From the NCBI GenBank assembly GCA_002726275.1, contig PBSO01000031.1, forward strand, positions 1 to 35,671: DNA of 35,671 nt, read 5' to 3'. Of the stretch, positions 1-9,658 are shown in pieces. How positions within the stretch are numbered: the first letter of the stretch is position 1; each line of letters begins with the position of its first letter. The position numbers and the translations under genes are program-made. The notes beneath the pieces were generated by a model. It ran no database searches, was not told where the DNA came from, and worked only from the letters and a program-made list of their open reading frames with translations. The stretch comes from Methanobacteriota archaeon. GTDB lineage: Archaea > Thermoplasmatota > Poseidoniia > Poseidoniales > Thalassarchaeaceae.

Positions 1-1474
1 AAGAACGCGCAGACAGAAGTTTCCTAGAGGCGCCATCGGGAAGCTCCGAGATGTGCAAGTCTGCGATTCCTACCTCTCCCCTCTCCAATGCCAAATTCAC
101 TGCAGATTCCCTAATAGTCGAGTCTTCTGTTAAATTGACTGCGCTTTCCAGCAATATTGCCGCCGCAGAACTGTCATGCTCGGAAATCTCCTGGATGTTT
201 TCTGATATCCATATTGCATCCGATTCTTCGCCCCTCTCCATCCTGTGGTGGGCTTCCAAACGTCTGGCACGTGGGCCTTCTACAGAGGCCCATCTTTCTG
301 CGGCTGCTGAGTGGAGCTCTGCTGCCTCCTCCTCCGACCAGGTTGCCCTTCTGACATTTCGGACCAGGTGATGTGGCTCTACTGCTTCTCTGCTCCACCT
401 GAGTACGGCTGAATCATCGAGCTCGGAAGTTCCTTCCTCATGGCCCATCTCAGACACCACTAGTGGAATAGGGGAAAGGGACAGTTCATCCAGGGAATCC
501 AATCCTTGGTCGCTGAGTCTGCGTATGACGGTGGATTGCACGAACTCCTGGACTGCCTCGTCTTTCTCTGGCAATCCCTCGTCTGGAGACCACAAGCGGA
601 TTGCAAGGGGATGCCCTCCAAGAGCATCTGTAATTCCCCTGGCCGTATCAGAATCGATTCCCTCTGGTAGTAGAGAGGTTGCATCGTGATGTTTCAGCCC
701 CCCAATCCTGTAGTCGTCGAATCCGATCAGAGAATCGAATGGGCTTGGGGCCCTGACCACGACAAGAACGGGCGAGGGTCCTGATGAGACCTCGTTTAGC
801 AATTGAGATACGCCGTCAACGTGTCTGGGATGTAGCTCCTGCGCCTCATCGACAATTAGCAAAGTCCTCCCTGAGCCAGCTGCTGAGGAAATAGCGGAGG
901 ACGATGATGGCGAGTTCTCGCCTAACCACATATTGCCTACTGATGGAGCGTCGCAATCGAGGTTGCAAGAAGCCCACCTTATCGTCCACCCGATTTGGCT
1001 GAAATGTTCCGACACTGCCCTGGCAAGAGTGGACTTACCAATCCCTGGAAGGCCGCTGAGAACAATTGAGTTACCATCTGAAAGTGAAGTTGTGATATGT
1101 CCCACCTCTTCCTCCCTGCCATGCATGACAACAGAATCAGGGATTGGACCGAAAACCGCCCCTGTCTTTTTCTTCGGGGTTCGATCTGATTTCTCCAACT
1201 CTCGCCTGCCTTTCTTGGTAATGTGAATCACTGTCCTCCTACGGCTCCCCCCACCAATCACATGCGCATTGCGTGAAAACACCAAATCTTCTTCCTCCAG
1301 CATCGACAATGGGGGATGGAGGGCGGAACGAACCACTCCGAGAGACTCTGCGAGTCCCGGTAGGGAAAGGCTCCTTGGGACATCCCACGCTTTTTCCAGT
1401 GACTCTGAGAACTCACTCAGACGGGCCAAGATTCTCGACTGCGCCTCGGTAAGCACGCCTCTGTGGCGAGGCAC
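1..1474 (-). CDS. wHTH + STAND/AAA-type NTPase (C-terminus truncated by window edge)
   Basis: Manual reverse-complement translation gives one uninterrupted frame from about 1511 to position 1: ...VLTEAQSRILARLSEF...LPGLAESLGVVRSALHPPLSMLEEEDLVFSRN... (winged-helix-like), then VLSGLPGIGKSTLARAV (Walker A) and RTLLIVDEAQELHP (Walker B). Absent from the ORF track because it has no stop inside the window. GTG at 1474..1472 is the likely start. Confidence 0.75.
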   Translation of the reverse strand, partial: MPRHRGVLTEAQSRILARLSEFSESLEKAWDVPRSLSLPGLAESLGVVRSALHPPLSMLEEEDLVFSRNAHVIGGGSRRRTVIHITKKGRRELEKSDRTPKKKTGAVFGPIPDSVVMHGREEEVGHITTSLSDGNSIVLSGLPGIGKSTLARAVSEHFSQIGWTIRWASCNLDCDAPSVGNMWLGENSPSSSSAISSAAGSGRTLLIVDEAQELHPRHVDGVSQLLNEVSSGPSPVLVVVRAPSPFDSLIGFDDYRIGGLKHHDATSLLPEGIDSDTARGITDALGGHPLAIRLWSPDEGLPEKDEAVQEFVQSTVIRRLSDQGLDSLDELSLSPIPLVVSEMGHEEGTSELDDSAVLRWSREAVEPHHLVRNVRRATWSEEEAAELHSAAAERWASVEGPRARRLEAHHRMERGEESDAIWISENIQEISEHDSSAAAILLESAVNLTEDSTIRESAVNLALERGEVGIADLHISELPDGASRKLLSARS

Positions 1475-1511
1475 GGGTTCATGGGTATTGACCTCCGGCG
1501 CATCAACGTAA

Positions 1512-3212
1512 ATGACGGTCGACAGGGGCTCTCTTGACCTTCCAAACAAGCCCGGGGTATACCTTTTCAGAAGGTCCGATGAGGGTGTAATGTACGTGGG
1601 AAAGGCTACTGACTTGGAGTCCCGGGTTTCTTCTTACTTCTCCAGTAATCCGGATCGGGATATGATTCCAAGACTCGTCTCAGAGTCGGATAGGGTGGAT
1701 TTCATAGTGACAAAGAGTCCTTCTGAGGCACTAATCCTGGAAAGGCAGCTGATCAGAAAGCACAAACCCAAATTCAACTCCCTGCTGAAGGACGACAAGT
1801 CGTTTCCCTTCATTGCCCTCACTTCTCATGATTTGCCTCGAATCCTGTACTCGAGGCACCCTCCCAAAGATTCTCGCCGTTGGGGGCCATTTTCCGACGC
1901 TGGTGCCGCGAAGAAGGTTGTCGAGCTTCTAAGACGGTTCTTCGGAATCAGGGACAATCGTAACAATCTGCCTTTCGGATACATCGAGTCAGATGACCCG
2001 GATGACTACCAAAGGAGGGTCAAGGCTGTTATGAGCATCCTGGATGGTGATGCTGGACTCCTCATTAGGGGCCTGCAGGACGAGATGGATGAGCACAGTA
2101 GCAACCTCAGGTACGAAGCTGCAGCTAGATCCAGGAATCTTATTGCATCAGTGAATGAGACGATATCTCAAAAGGCGATTCATAGCAGGTTCTACCAGGA
2201 TTGTGACGCGATAGGTTTCGCCTCAACTGGTGACACTGGGATGGTCACCATACTCCATGCCAAGGAGGGTGTGGTAGAGGGGCAAACTGAGTACCCTCTC
2301 ATCCACAGGGGCGATGTCTCGGAGTCTGTTTCCTGTGTTCTTGTTGAGCACTACTCGAATAGGAAACCCCCGAAGAGGATACTCGTGCCATCAACGGTGG
2401 GCGAGTCAGTAGTATCGTGGCTAAAGGAAGTCAGAGGGTCCTCTGTTGAAGTCAGGACCCCGAAGAGGGGAGACTTGGCAGAGCTAAGGGGGATGGCGGA
2501 CAAAAACGCTGAGATCCTTGTTAGGCGTTCTTGGACGAAGGGGTCTGGGAACCTAGAGCAGAAGGCGGCGGATGATGCGGCTAGGCTCATTGGGCTAGAT
2601 ACTCTGAATCACTTGGTTTGCTTTGACATGGCTCAGCTTCAGGGAGTTGAGAGGGTGGGTGCCTCTGTAGTCTTCAGGAATGGGAGGCCCTCCAAGAAGG
2701 AATACAGGACATACAGAGTGAAAACAGATGCAAACGACGATCTGCGAATGATGTCAGAGGTAATTGAGAGGTGGCTGAAGCATCAGGATGAGTGGCCTGA
2801 TTTGCTTCTTCTGGACGGAGGTGAGACTCACCTATCTACAATAAGCAAGATGCTGGAGGGGAAGATTCCACGTGAGAGTTTCAAGCTTGCGTCATTGGCT
2901 AAGAGGGAAGAGACTCTGCATGTCCATGGAATGGACCCTCTAGTTCTGGACCGGCGTGGCAGGGTCCTGATCCACTCGAGGGACGAGGCGCATAGATTTG
3001 TCAACCAATACCACAGAAAAAGGAGGACGAAGGGAGCCCTAAGGGACCCTCTCGAGGACATCGACGGGCTTGGTGCCAAGAAGATTCAGTCCCTACTCCG
3101 TCACTTCGGCGGCAGAAGCGGAATCGAGCATGCTAGTGTGGCTGACTTGAGAAGGGTCCCTGGCATTGGCGGGTCAATGGCAGAGAGGATCAGGGAGCAT
3201 TTCCATCGCTAA
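1512..3212 (+). CDS. uvrC: UvrABC excinuclease subunit C
   Basis: N-terminal GIY-YIG domain (PGVYLFRRSDEGVMYVGKATDLESRVSSYF), UvrC RNase H-like core (FDMAQLQGVERVGASVVF ... PDLLLLDGGETHL), C-terminal helix-hairpin-helix (RVPGIGGSMAERI). Confidence 0.95.
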   Translation: MTVDRGSLDLPNKPGVYLFRRSDEGVMYVGKATDLESRVSSYFSSNPDRDMIPRLVSESDRVDFIVTKSPSEALILERQLIRKHKPKFNSLLKDDKSFPFIALTSHDLPRILYSRHPPKDSRRWGPFSDAGAAKKVVELLRRFFGIRDNRNNLPFGYIESDDPDDYQRRVKAVMSILDGDAGLLIRGLQDEMDEHSSNLRYEAAARSRNLIASVNETISQKAIHSRFYQDCDAIGFASTGDTGMVTILHAKEGVVEGQTEYPLIHRGDVSESVSCVLVEHYSNRKPPKRILVPSTVGESVVSWLKEVRGSSVEVRTPKRGDLAELRGMADKNAEILVRRSWTKGSGNLEQKAADDAARLIGLDTLNHLVCFDMAQLQGVERVGASVVFRNGRPSKKEYRTYRVKTDANDDLRMMSEVIERWLKHQDEWPDLLLLDGGETHLSTISKMLEGKIPRESFKLASLAKREETLHVHGMDPLVLDRRGRVLIHSRDEAHRFVNQYHRKRRTKGALRDPLEDIDGLGAKKIQSLLRHFGGRSGIEHASVADLRRVPGIGGSMAERIREHFHR

Positions 3213-6144
3213 ATTCGTCCTCGTCAAAGAACTGCTCGTCGACCAATACCAGTTTTTCCTCCAGTTTTCCGAACTCCCGTTCCATTGTGACTTCCAGTTC
3301 CTTCGCCTCCGTATCGGCCAGCCTCTTTGTCTTCCTCTCCTTCCGCTCCTTCCTCTTCCTGCGGAATCTGCTAATTGACAGAGAGAAGAACACCACTAGG
3401 ACGAGGGCATAGGGCGCCAGCTCCCCAATCAAGAAAATCCATGTGACCTCGATTGAGTAGGTCACTGTGTCCGTATTGGAGTTCTTGCTGCATTGCGCCC
3501 AAGACTCTGCCTCCGGACATGTCGGAAGCGAGTAATTGAGGACCTGTCGCCCGCCGATTGTCCCCAGCTCACCCAGGCCCATTTCGCTTTCGAAGGAGAC
3601 TATTCTCACCGAGTCAGGCATCAGAATCTGGAATCTGGCTGATGACTTGACGGTTCCAAGAACTGTGTGCTCCATCAATGGCGTGATTCTCTGTGTGATC
3701 GAGGCGCCTTCGATTTGCATACCAGTGTCTGAGAAGACCGGCATACCATATGCAGAAGCGACCGTTGATGATGCCCTCAGGGCGATTGATGCGGGTTGGA
3801 TGGAGATGTCCACTTGGTCCTGTCTCAGGGACATTTCAATCTCCGCGTCATCTATCCTGCTCAGGAGTTTCAGTGGGACTCTGTCACTCGTTTCCGGGTC
3901 ATCCCTCATCTGTATGGTGTCGAAATCAGCGGTGAATGGGGTTCTTTCCAAATTCGCATTGAATGAGTAGTAGCCAATACCGAGGTCCTGGTTCTCGAGG
4001 CCTATTTCACCGAGTTCCTCTATCATCTCGGATGACGATTCGGTCAGAGTCCTAGCTAGCTCCTGGATCCCGTTGTTGGAAACCTCGAAGTCGATCGGCT
4101 CACCGAATCCCGTGTCTATCGATGATTCCAGGTCGGAGCCTGCCAGAAGCCCTCCCTCCAGTCTATCGCCAATGACTATTATTCTCCTCAATATGTCTGC
4201 GGGAATCGGCAGGAGATCTATCTCATCCTCTCCCGGATCTATTCCCAACCTGTAAATCTCAAGGGTCACTTCAGAAGAGAAGCGGACCGAGGCGGATGCT
4301 GTAAGTTCGTGTATTGCGACGGATTCTATGTCAATGCTGACTTCAAAGGACACGCATGTCTTCTGAGATGCTGAGCATAGAAGATCGGGGCTGTCTCCTT
4401 CACAGGGATTTGATTCCAGACAGATTGGGTGCTTCCAATCGAATGGGCTTGCCCCTTCAAGACCTATCTTCTGTGTCGAGCTGTCGCCCGTATTTGCGGT
4501 GAAAACCAATGAGTCTGGGGTTGAGCCAGTAGATTCCAGCCATTCCGGTAAGAGGACGGTGATTCTGACATCCGAAGAAGGGAAATTCTCTGGTAGGAGG
4601 TCTTGGATGAAGCCCAAATCCACATCCACCTCGACTCCCAGGACACTCATGAGTGCGGCGAGATCCTCGTCAGTCATTTTCGACAAGTCCATTGTTGAAA
4701 CATCCCCCTCTGCGTGCTTAATCAATTGGCTGACGATACTCGAGATGTGCATCTCGGATGAGGAAGTGCTAGTTTGGAGGGTTACTGGGTAGGTACTCGC
4801 CATAGGGCTGCTCGTTCCCAGGCAGTATCTGTATGCCAGACTCTCCTCACATGTCACACTCGGGATATGCTGAAACATCAGTCCTCCAGAATCATCAGAA
4901 GGCGAGAAGGTGGGCGTCTGAAAGGCGACTTCTACCCCCAGAGCTTCAGAAAATGTATCTGAGAGTGAGCCTACTGGGATCGTGCTTAGCAATTCCTGTG
5001 CATCAACGTCCATTTCTGAATCAAACATCCTAATGCCATCTGAGGTCACCGAGTCTAGTTTTATTGTCGAGGTTTCAAGATTCAGGCCCCACTCTGCCAG
5101 AGTTTCTGCGCTCAGATGGTGTATGCCGAGTTCCATGTCTATTCGACTATTGATTCGATCCCTGACATCGATGAATAGGTCCAAGCTCAACGAGGGCCCT
5201 GCAAGGTTTGGCCAATCTGGCTGATCATCACCACGCCCCAGTACAGTAACTAAGTCGATCGATGTTGGGGAAGACCAGGGGGGCCCTGCAAGGTTGTCTA
5301 TCGCTACTCGGGCTCCAGAGAATTGCAATTGGCCTTGCTCCGTCCAGAAGATTTCCGCTGGTTCGTTGACATCAATGATTCTGGAATAGGAAGGTGGCAT
5401 CATCACATATTCGATGTAATGTCCCGATGTTGCGATTGTTGTGAAGTTTGTAGTCACCTCTCCCCCCATAGCCATGAGGCCCTGCATCACCCTGTCTATG
5501 TCCCCCGTATCTGGATCCATGCCAATGTTCGTTGGATTGACATTCAAGGTCAAAACCGATTGGAGGCAAATCGGAGGATGAAACGGGTCGTTCTCCATTC
5601 CATTCTCCTCGTCTATTGAGTCGATGTCCGGATTGAGCGTGCATGATGATGTATCGCGGTCAAAAAAGCTGATTTCTGACGTGGGCAGTAGTGGGCTCGC
5701 CGTAGCATTGGGAAAATTCTCATCGACTACTTGTTGTATTATTTGCTCGACCCTCTCGATCAGCCTATCCTCAACAGAAGAATCATCGCGTATCAAATCA
5801 CGATAGTTTCGAATGTAATCAGCAGGGATTCCATCAGAAGGGTCGCTGTCCCCCTGCATGTCCAAATCGATCAATCCGAGATCGTCTCTTGGGAGTTCGT
5901 GAATGGCGAGTTCGAGGCTCATCTCAATAGCCGATGCGCTCTCCATGGAAATCCGAACATGTCCCTCGACCCATTCATTGGAGGTGGTCGCATCCAAGTC
6001 CGAGTCATAGTCGTCGCAGACTCCCTCGCTACTGTTCCATGTGGAGCATATCTCATTGGAGACCTCGGGTTGTCCGGGAGGGGGGGCAGCTGCAGCTAGG
6101 GGGGCGATGAGGATAATCACCAACACTAGCGACTGTCGACGCAC
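3190..6144 (-). CDS. large secreted/membrane-anchored protein of unknown function
   Basis: 984-aa ORF; signal peptide MRRQSLVLVIILIAPLAAAAP; C-terminal TM (WIFLIGELAPYALVLVVFFSLSI) followed by a basic then acidic cytoplasmic tail; GTG start. Confidence 0.85.
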   Translation of the reverse strand: MRRQSLVLVIILIAPLAAAAPPPGQPEVSNEICSTWNSSEGVCDDYDSDLDATTSNEWVEGHVRISMESASAIEMSLELAIHELPRDDLGLIDLDMQGDSDPSDGIPADYIRNYRDLIRDDSSVEDRLIERVEQIIQQVVDENFPNATASPLLPTSEISFFDRDTSSCTLNPDIDSIDEENGMENDPFHPPICLQSVLTLNVNPTNIGMDPDTGDIDRVMQGLMAMGGEVTTNFTTIATSGHYIEYVMMPPSYSRIIDVNEPAEIFWTEQGQLQFSGARVAIDNLAGPPWSSPTSIDLVTVLGRGDDQPDWPNLAGPSLSLDLFIDVRDRINSRIDMELGIHHLSAETLAEWGLNLETSTIKLDSVTSDGIRMFDSEMDVDAQELLSTIPVGSLSDTFSEALGVEVAFQTPTFSPSDDSGGLMFQHIPSVTCEESLAYRYCLGTSSPMASTYPVTLQTSTSSSEMHISSIVSQLIKHAEGDVSTMDLSKMTDEDLAALMSVLGVEVDVDLGFIQDLLPENFPSSDVRITVLLPEWLESTGSTPDSLVFTANTGDSSTQKIGLEGASPFDWKHPICLESNPCEGDSPDLLCSASQKTCVSFEVSIDIESVAIHELTASASVRFSSEVTLEIYRLGIDPGEDEIDLLPIPADILRRIIVIGDRLEGGLLAGSDLESSIDTGFGEPIDFEVSNNGIQELARTLTESSSEMIEELGEIGLENQDLGIGYYSFNANLERTPFTADFDTIQMRDDPETSDRVPLKLLSRIDDAEIEMSLRQDQVDISIQPASIALRASSTVASAYGMPVFSDTGMQIEGASITQRITPLMEHTVLGTVKSSARFQILMPDSVRIVSFESEMGLGELGTIGGRQVLNYSLPTCPEAESWAQCSKNSNTDTVTYSIEVTWIFLIGELAPYALVLVVFFSLSISRFRRKRKERKERKTKRLADTEAKELEVTMEREFGKLEEKLVLVDEQFFDEDEFSDGNAP

Positions 6145-6160
6145 GCCCTTGGGGGCGTGC
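6141..6160. promoter_or_regulatory. perfect 8-bp stem-loop GCACGCCC-TTGG-GGGCGTGC over the start codon of the 984-aa gene
   Basis: Inverted repeat read directly; the GTG start (6144..6142) lies within one stem arm. Confidence 0.4.
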
Positions 6161-6205
6161 GCCCTACCATAAGTCTGAATCAGAAATGTTCCCCCATCGG
6201 GGCGT

Positions 6206-7066
6206 ATGTCGGGGAGGGGCCCTCACGGGAGGCTTGCAGACTCAGTGTCGAGTTACCTCGGGAGGAGTCTGCCTGGGCCTTTGCCAAAGAGGTGGGAGAG
6301 ATTCTCCGATGTTGTCCTGCTTCCATCGGATGCATTCACTGAAGGTGACTGGCCGGGCTTCAGGGAAGAGGGACTCTGGAGGGCGGTCGCAGAGGGACTG
6401 GATGCCAGCAGGCTAGGGCAGATGGGAGAGGTATCCGGGGAAACCAGGGAGAGCGGCGTCGAGATGCTGCTGGGGGATGATGACTGGGTAGTTAGGAGAG
6501 AGAGCGGGGTTGACTACGGATACAATCTGACAAAGTGCATGTTCTCGGCTGGGAACGTCAATGAGCGCAGGAGGATGGGTGAAATCGCCAATACGGGTGA
6601 TGTTGTTGTCGATATGTTCTCTGGTATTGGGTACTACTCCCTTCCGATCCTGATTCACTCGAGAGCTTCCCATGTGCATTGCTGCGAATGGAATCAGGAA
6701 GCCGTAAAAGCACTGAAGTGGAACTTGCAGAGAAATGGCGTAGAGGGCAGGTGCACCATTCATGAGGGAGATAACCGCCAAGCGGCCATCGAACTAGACG
6801 GAGTATCAGATAGGGTACTTCTAGGACTCCTGCCTTCCGCAGAGGGGAGTTTTGAAGCCGCTCTAGGGGTACTGAAGAAATCTGGCGGGACCCTTCACGT
6901 TCATGGCCTTGCAAGACCTGGTTCTCATGATGAGTGGTCAGAGGAAATCACTGCCAAGCTTCGGAGCATCAGGCCTGAATCCGGTTTCGTTATCACCGAA
7001 CTGGTCAGAGTCAAGAGTTACGCCCCCCGATGGGATCACATGGTTCTGGACATTGACGTTAATTGA
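6206..7066 (+). CDS. taw2: TYW2/Taw2-like tRNA wybutosine-synthesis aminocarboxypropyltransferase (Trm5/TYW2 family)
   Basis: FSAGNVNERRRMGEIANTGDVVVDMFSGIGYYSLPIL ... CEWNQEAVKALKWNLQRNGVEGRCTIHEGDNR ... RVLLGLLPSAEGSFEAALGVLKKSGGTLHVHG match the TYW2-type Rossmann methyltransferase fold motifs. Confidence 0.8.
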   Translation: MSGRGPHGRLADSVSSYLGRSLPGPLPKRWERFSDVVLLPSDAFTEGDWPGFREEGLWRAVAEGLDASRLGQMGEVSGETRESGVEMLLGDDDWVVRRESGVDYGYNLTKCMFSAGNVNERRRMGEIANTGDVVVDMFSGIGYYSLPILIHSRASHVHCCEWNQEAVKALKWNLQRNGVEGRCTIHEGDNRQAAIELDGVSDRVLLGLLPSAEGSFEAALGVLKKSGGTLHVHGLARPGSHDEWSEEITAKLRSIRPESGFVITELVRVKSYAPRWDHMVLDIDVN

Positions 7067-7815
7067 GCATCCGTCGAACTCAAGTCTCCGAACGGGAGCC
7101 CGAGTGCGTGGCAGAAGACTGGCTTGTCAGGGCCGCGGCTCAGTACAATCAACACTCATTGGACTGCCGTGACGACTATCCGGCGATTCTACTGATGCCG
7201 ATAGACACACTTTCCGCCATCCTGGAGTGGACTTTTCAGTCCCTTCCCGATGAAATTCTAGTTGGGCTTGATCCGGATTCAGACGTTCCCCACCCAGAGG
7301 GTGTCGCCGAGTCATTCCACGGCTGCGACTTCACGTCAGGTTTGTTCGCAGGCCAGGGCTTCGTCCTCGGCCCCCCCCATCTGGTCAACAGGGGCGACTC
7401 TTACTCTGTCCACCATGTGCCCGAGGAGTGGGTAGATGGAATCTTCTCCGAGGACAGGGGGGCAAGAGGAGGCAGGTTCACCCATTGGATCCACACTCAT
7501 CCGAATGCTGTCGCGATTCCAAGCGGGGCTGATGCTGAGGCGGCACAGTGGACAGAGGGGTGCGACATGATCCTAGGTGTTCGCTACTCGCCCGAGGGAA
7601 TCCTCCCCTGGTTTGACGACGTCGAAGGAACAAGGAGGAGGCTGAGTCCCGAAGAGGTTGACGACACCGAGGATTCGAACCATCCAGCAATCGGTAGGGC
7701 GATTACCGGGCACCGAATTCACGGATTGGAAATCATCGCCTTCCACAGGACTGGCCTAGGGGTGAATCTTATTCTGACTGATTCAGAGGGAAACCCAATC
7801 CTGATCAGTCCCTGA
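7063..7815 (+). CDS. JAMM/MPN (JAB1/Mov34) domain metalloprotease-like protein
   Basis: JAMM signature HxHx7SxxD (HTHPNAVAIPSGAD); TTG start overlapping the taw2 stop. Confidence 0.78.
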   Translation: MSIRRTQVSEREPECVAEDWLVRAAAQYNQHSLDCRDDYPAILLMPIDTLSAILEWTFQSLPDEILVGLDPDSDVPHPEGVAESFHGCDFTSGLFAGQGFVLGPPHLVNRGDSYSVHHVPEEWVDGIFSEDRGARGGRFTHWIHTHPNAVAIPSGADAEAAQWTEGCDMILGVRYSPEGILPWFDDVEGTRRRLSPEEVDDTEDSNHPAIGRAITGHRIHGLEIIAFHRTGLGVNLILTDSEGNPILISP

Positions 7816-8335
7816 AGACGTGCTCCCTGAAGTGGGAGAGTTCCTCGATGCTTCCCCTGATGTCATCCAGTGCCCTGTGACCGGAGGGCTTGGAGAACCT
7901 AGGCGCCTTGGGGTACCAACGCCTCGCAATCTCCTTCACGGAGGTTACATCGACGCTCCTGTAGTGAAAGAACTCGTGGAGTTCGGGCATGTATCTCCTC
8001 AGAAATCTTCGGTCCTGACCTATGGTGTTTCCACATAGGGGTGGGACGCCGGCTAGGCAGTGTTCCATCAGGAATTCCAAGGTCATCCTCTCAGCCTCGG
8101 CCATTGGAACACTGTCATTGCGGACCCTCTTCAGCAGACCGTTCTTTGTATGGTGTGTAAGGTTCCAATCATCCATCTTGGCCAACTCCGACTCAGGTTG
8201 TGAAATCGCCAGGGCTGGACCCTCTGCTACTATGGTCAGGTCGCCCTCAGTGACAATGGTGGCAATCTCAATGATGGTGTTCTCATCTGGATAGAGGCCT
8301 GTCATCTCCAGGTCCATCCACACTAGCCTGTCCTC
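7805..8335 (-). CDS. orn: oligoribonuclease (DEDD 3'-5' exoribonuclease)
   Basis: MEDRLVWMDLEMTGLYPDENTIIEIATIVTEGDL ... CGNTIGQDRRFLRRYMPELHEFFHYRSVDVTSVKEIARRWYP ... HRALDDIRGSIEELSHFRE is typical Orn. Internal ATG at 8335 preferred over the longer 8398 ORF start. Confidence 0.93.
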   Translation of the reverse strand, partial: EDRLVWMDLEMTGLYPDENTIIEIATIVTEGDLTIVAEGPALAISQPESELAKMDDWNLTHHTKNGLLKRVRNDSVPMAEAERMTLEFLMEHCLAGVPPLCGNTIGQDRRFLRRYMPELHEFFHYRSVDVTSVKEIARRWYPKAPRFSKPSGHRALDDIRGSIEELSHFREHVFRD

Positions 8336-8413
8336 CATGAACAGGGGACGACAGAGTGGTTGTCTTGAGTGTTGGGGGGCCAGAATCATAGACGTCAAGC
8401 GTTGGGAAGAGGC

Positions 8414-9658
8414 ATGGCAGGAATCGGGTACGTCGAGTTTCTGCGAAAGAACAGGAGCTTCCGCAAACTGTTCATCAGCGACATGGTGATGTTCACCGGT
8501 GACTGGTTCACGGTGATAGCTATGTTCCTGCTGGCCGCTGAGGCCACGGACAACTCACCGCTTGCGATAGCGGGAGTCCTAGTAGCACGAAGCTTCACCT
8601 TCGCACCTCTGGAGCCCATTACGGGAATGCTGGCTGACCGCTATTCGAGAAAATCATTGATGCTAGGGTCAAACCTTCTTTCCTTCTTCATTCTGGTGAC
8701 TTTCCTAGCTCTGGACCTGATGGGAGATTTGTTTACGATTTACCTGCTTGCGATATCTCTGGTAATTGGGAGGGCGGTCTATGACCCTGCACAAACTGCC
8801 TACTTGCCGAATGTGTGCACAGAAGAGGAGCTGCTGACGGCGAATGCGCTGGTCTCTGGTGGGTGGTCGGCCTCGATGGGGTTCGGTGCAGGGATCGGCG
8901 GCCTGGTAATTTCCCAGTATGGCATAGAAGTCGGCCTGATGATAGACTCGGTGACTTTCCTCTTCGCTGCTGTGATGATTTCCACCCTTCCCCATGGGGG
9001 GCCGGACCAGTCGGAGAGGAAATCAGCCAATCCTATCGAAATGTTCAGAGAGATCTTCGCTGGGTGGAAGTACATACTCGCTCGCCCACATATCAGGAGG
9101 CTGCTCCTAGCCAAGGGAGGATGGGCGACAGGCGGTGGAGCACAGGTATTCCTACTGATTCTGATAGGCATGGAGGCGGGCTTCGGAGAGGTCGCGGCGG
9201 GAATCGGTGTTGTCTATCTGTGCAGGGGCTTCGGCTCTGGTTTCGGACCGATAGTCGCACGACCCCTGATGGCCATGGAGAAATTGATGCCTTACATCAT
9301 TGGCTTCGCCCTCGCAGGAGCTGGTTTGCTATACATTGGGGTATCAACCTTCGAATGGGGGTTGTTGACCCTGGTGTGTATCTTCTTCAGCCATGGTTTC
9401 AGCGGGGTGTCATGGGTATTCAGCACGACCATGCTACAGAAGAGATCGGATGACGAGTGGATGGGGAGAGTTGCGGGGACTGACAATTTGATTATCACAC
9501 TGACCATGGGGATTTCCACACTCTTGGCTGGGCTAGCAATGGAGAACGAGGTGGTGGAGCTCAGGGAGATACTGATGATCACGGCAGGAGTCCAGATCGC
9601 AGTGGGGGTACTTTGGCTAACGCTGGCCTCTCCTAATGAGAAGAAGATGCTAGATTAG
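8414..9658 (+). CDS. MFS transporter
   Basis: Multi-TM ORF with the MFS motif GMLADRYSRKSLMLGSN between TM2 and TM3; start MAGIGYVEFLRKNRSFRKLFISD preferred over 8369. Confidence 0.85.
   Translation: MAGIGYVEFLRKNRSFRKLFISDMVMFTGDWFTVIAMFLLAAEATDNSPLAIAGVLVARSFTFAPLEPITGMLADRYSRKSLMLGSNLLSFFILVTFLALDLMGDLFTIYLLAISLVIGRAVYDPAQTAYLPNVCTEEELLTANALVSGGWSASMGFGAGIGGLVISQYGIEVGLMIDSVTFLFAAVMISTLPHGGPDQSERKSANPIEMFREIFAGWKYILARPHIRRLLLAKGGWATGGGAQVFLLILIGMEAGFGEVAAGIGVVYLCRGFGSGFGPIVARPLMAMEKLMPYIIGFALAGAGLLYIGVSTFEWGLLTLVCIFFSHGFSGVSWVFSTTMLQKRSDDEWMGRVAGTDNLIITLTMGISTLLAGLAMENEVVELREILMITAGVQIAVGVLWLTLASPNEKKMLD

Noticed and set aside
51-684. Short ORFs in the first 700 bp (106, 74, 65 aa)
   Set aside because: Explained by the long minus-strand wHTH-STAND frame running off the window edge.
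3536-6099. Numerous 60-144 aa plus ORFs opposite the 984-aa gene
   Set aside because: Antisense frames; the minus frame has a signal peptide, a TM and a full-length reading frame.
7663-7690. tRNA T-loop-like GGTTCGAATCC on the minus strand
   Set aside because: Lies in the JAMM coding frame; no matching acceptor, D or anticodon stems could be found nearby.
8815-9453. 212-aa plus ORF within the MFS gene
   Set aside because: Out-of-frame shadow of the transporter, Arg/Gly/Trp-rich with no recognisable domain.
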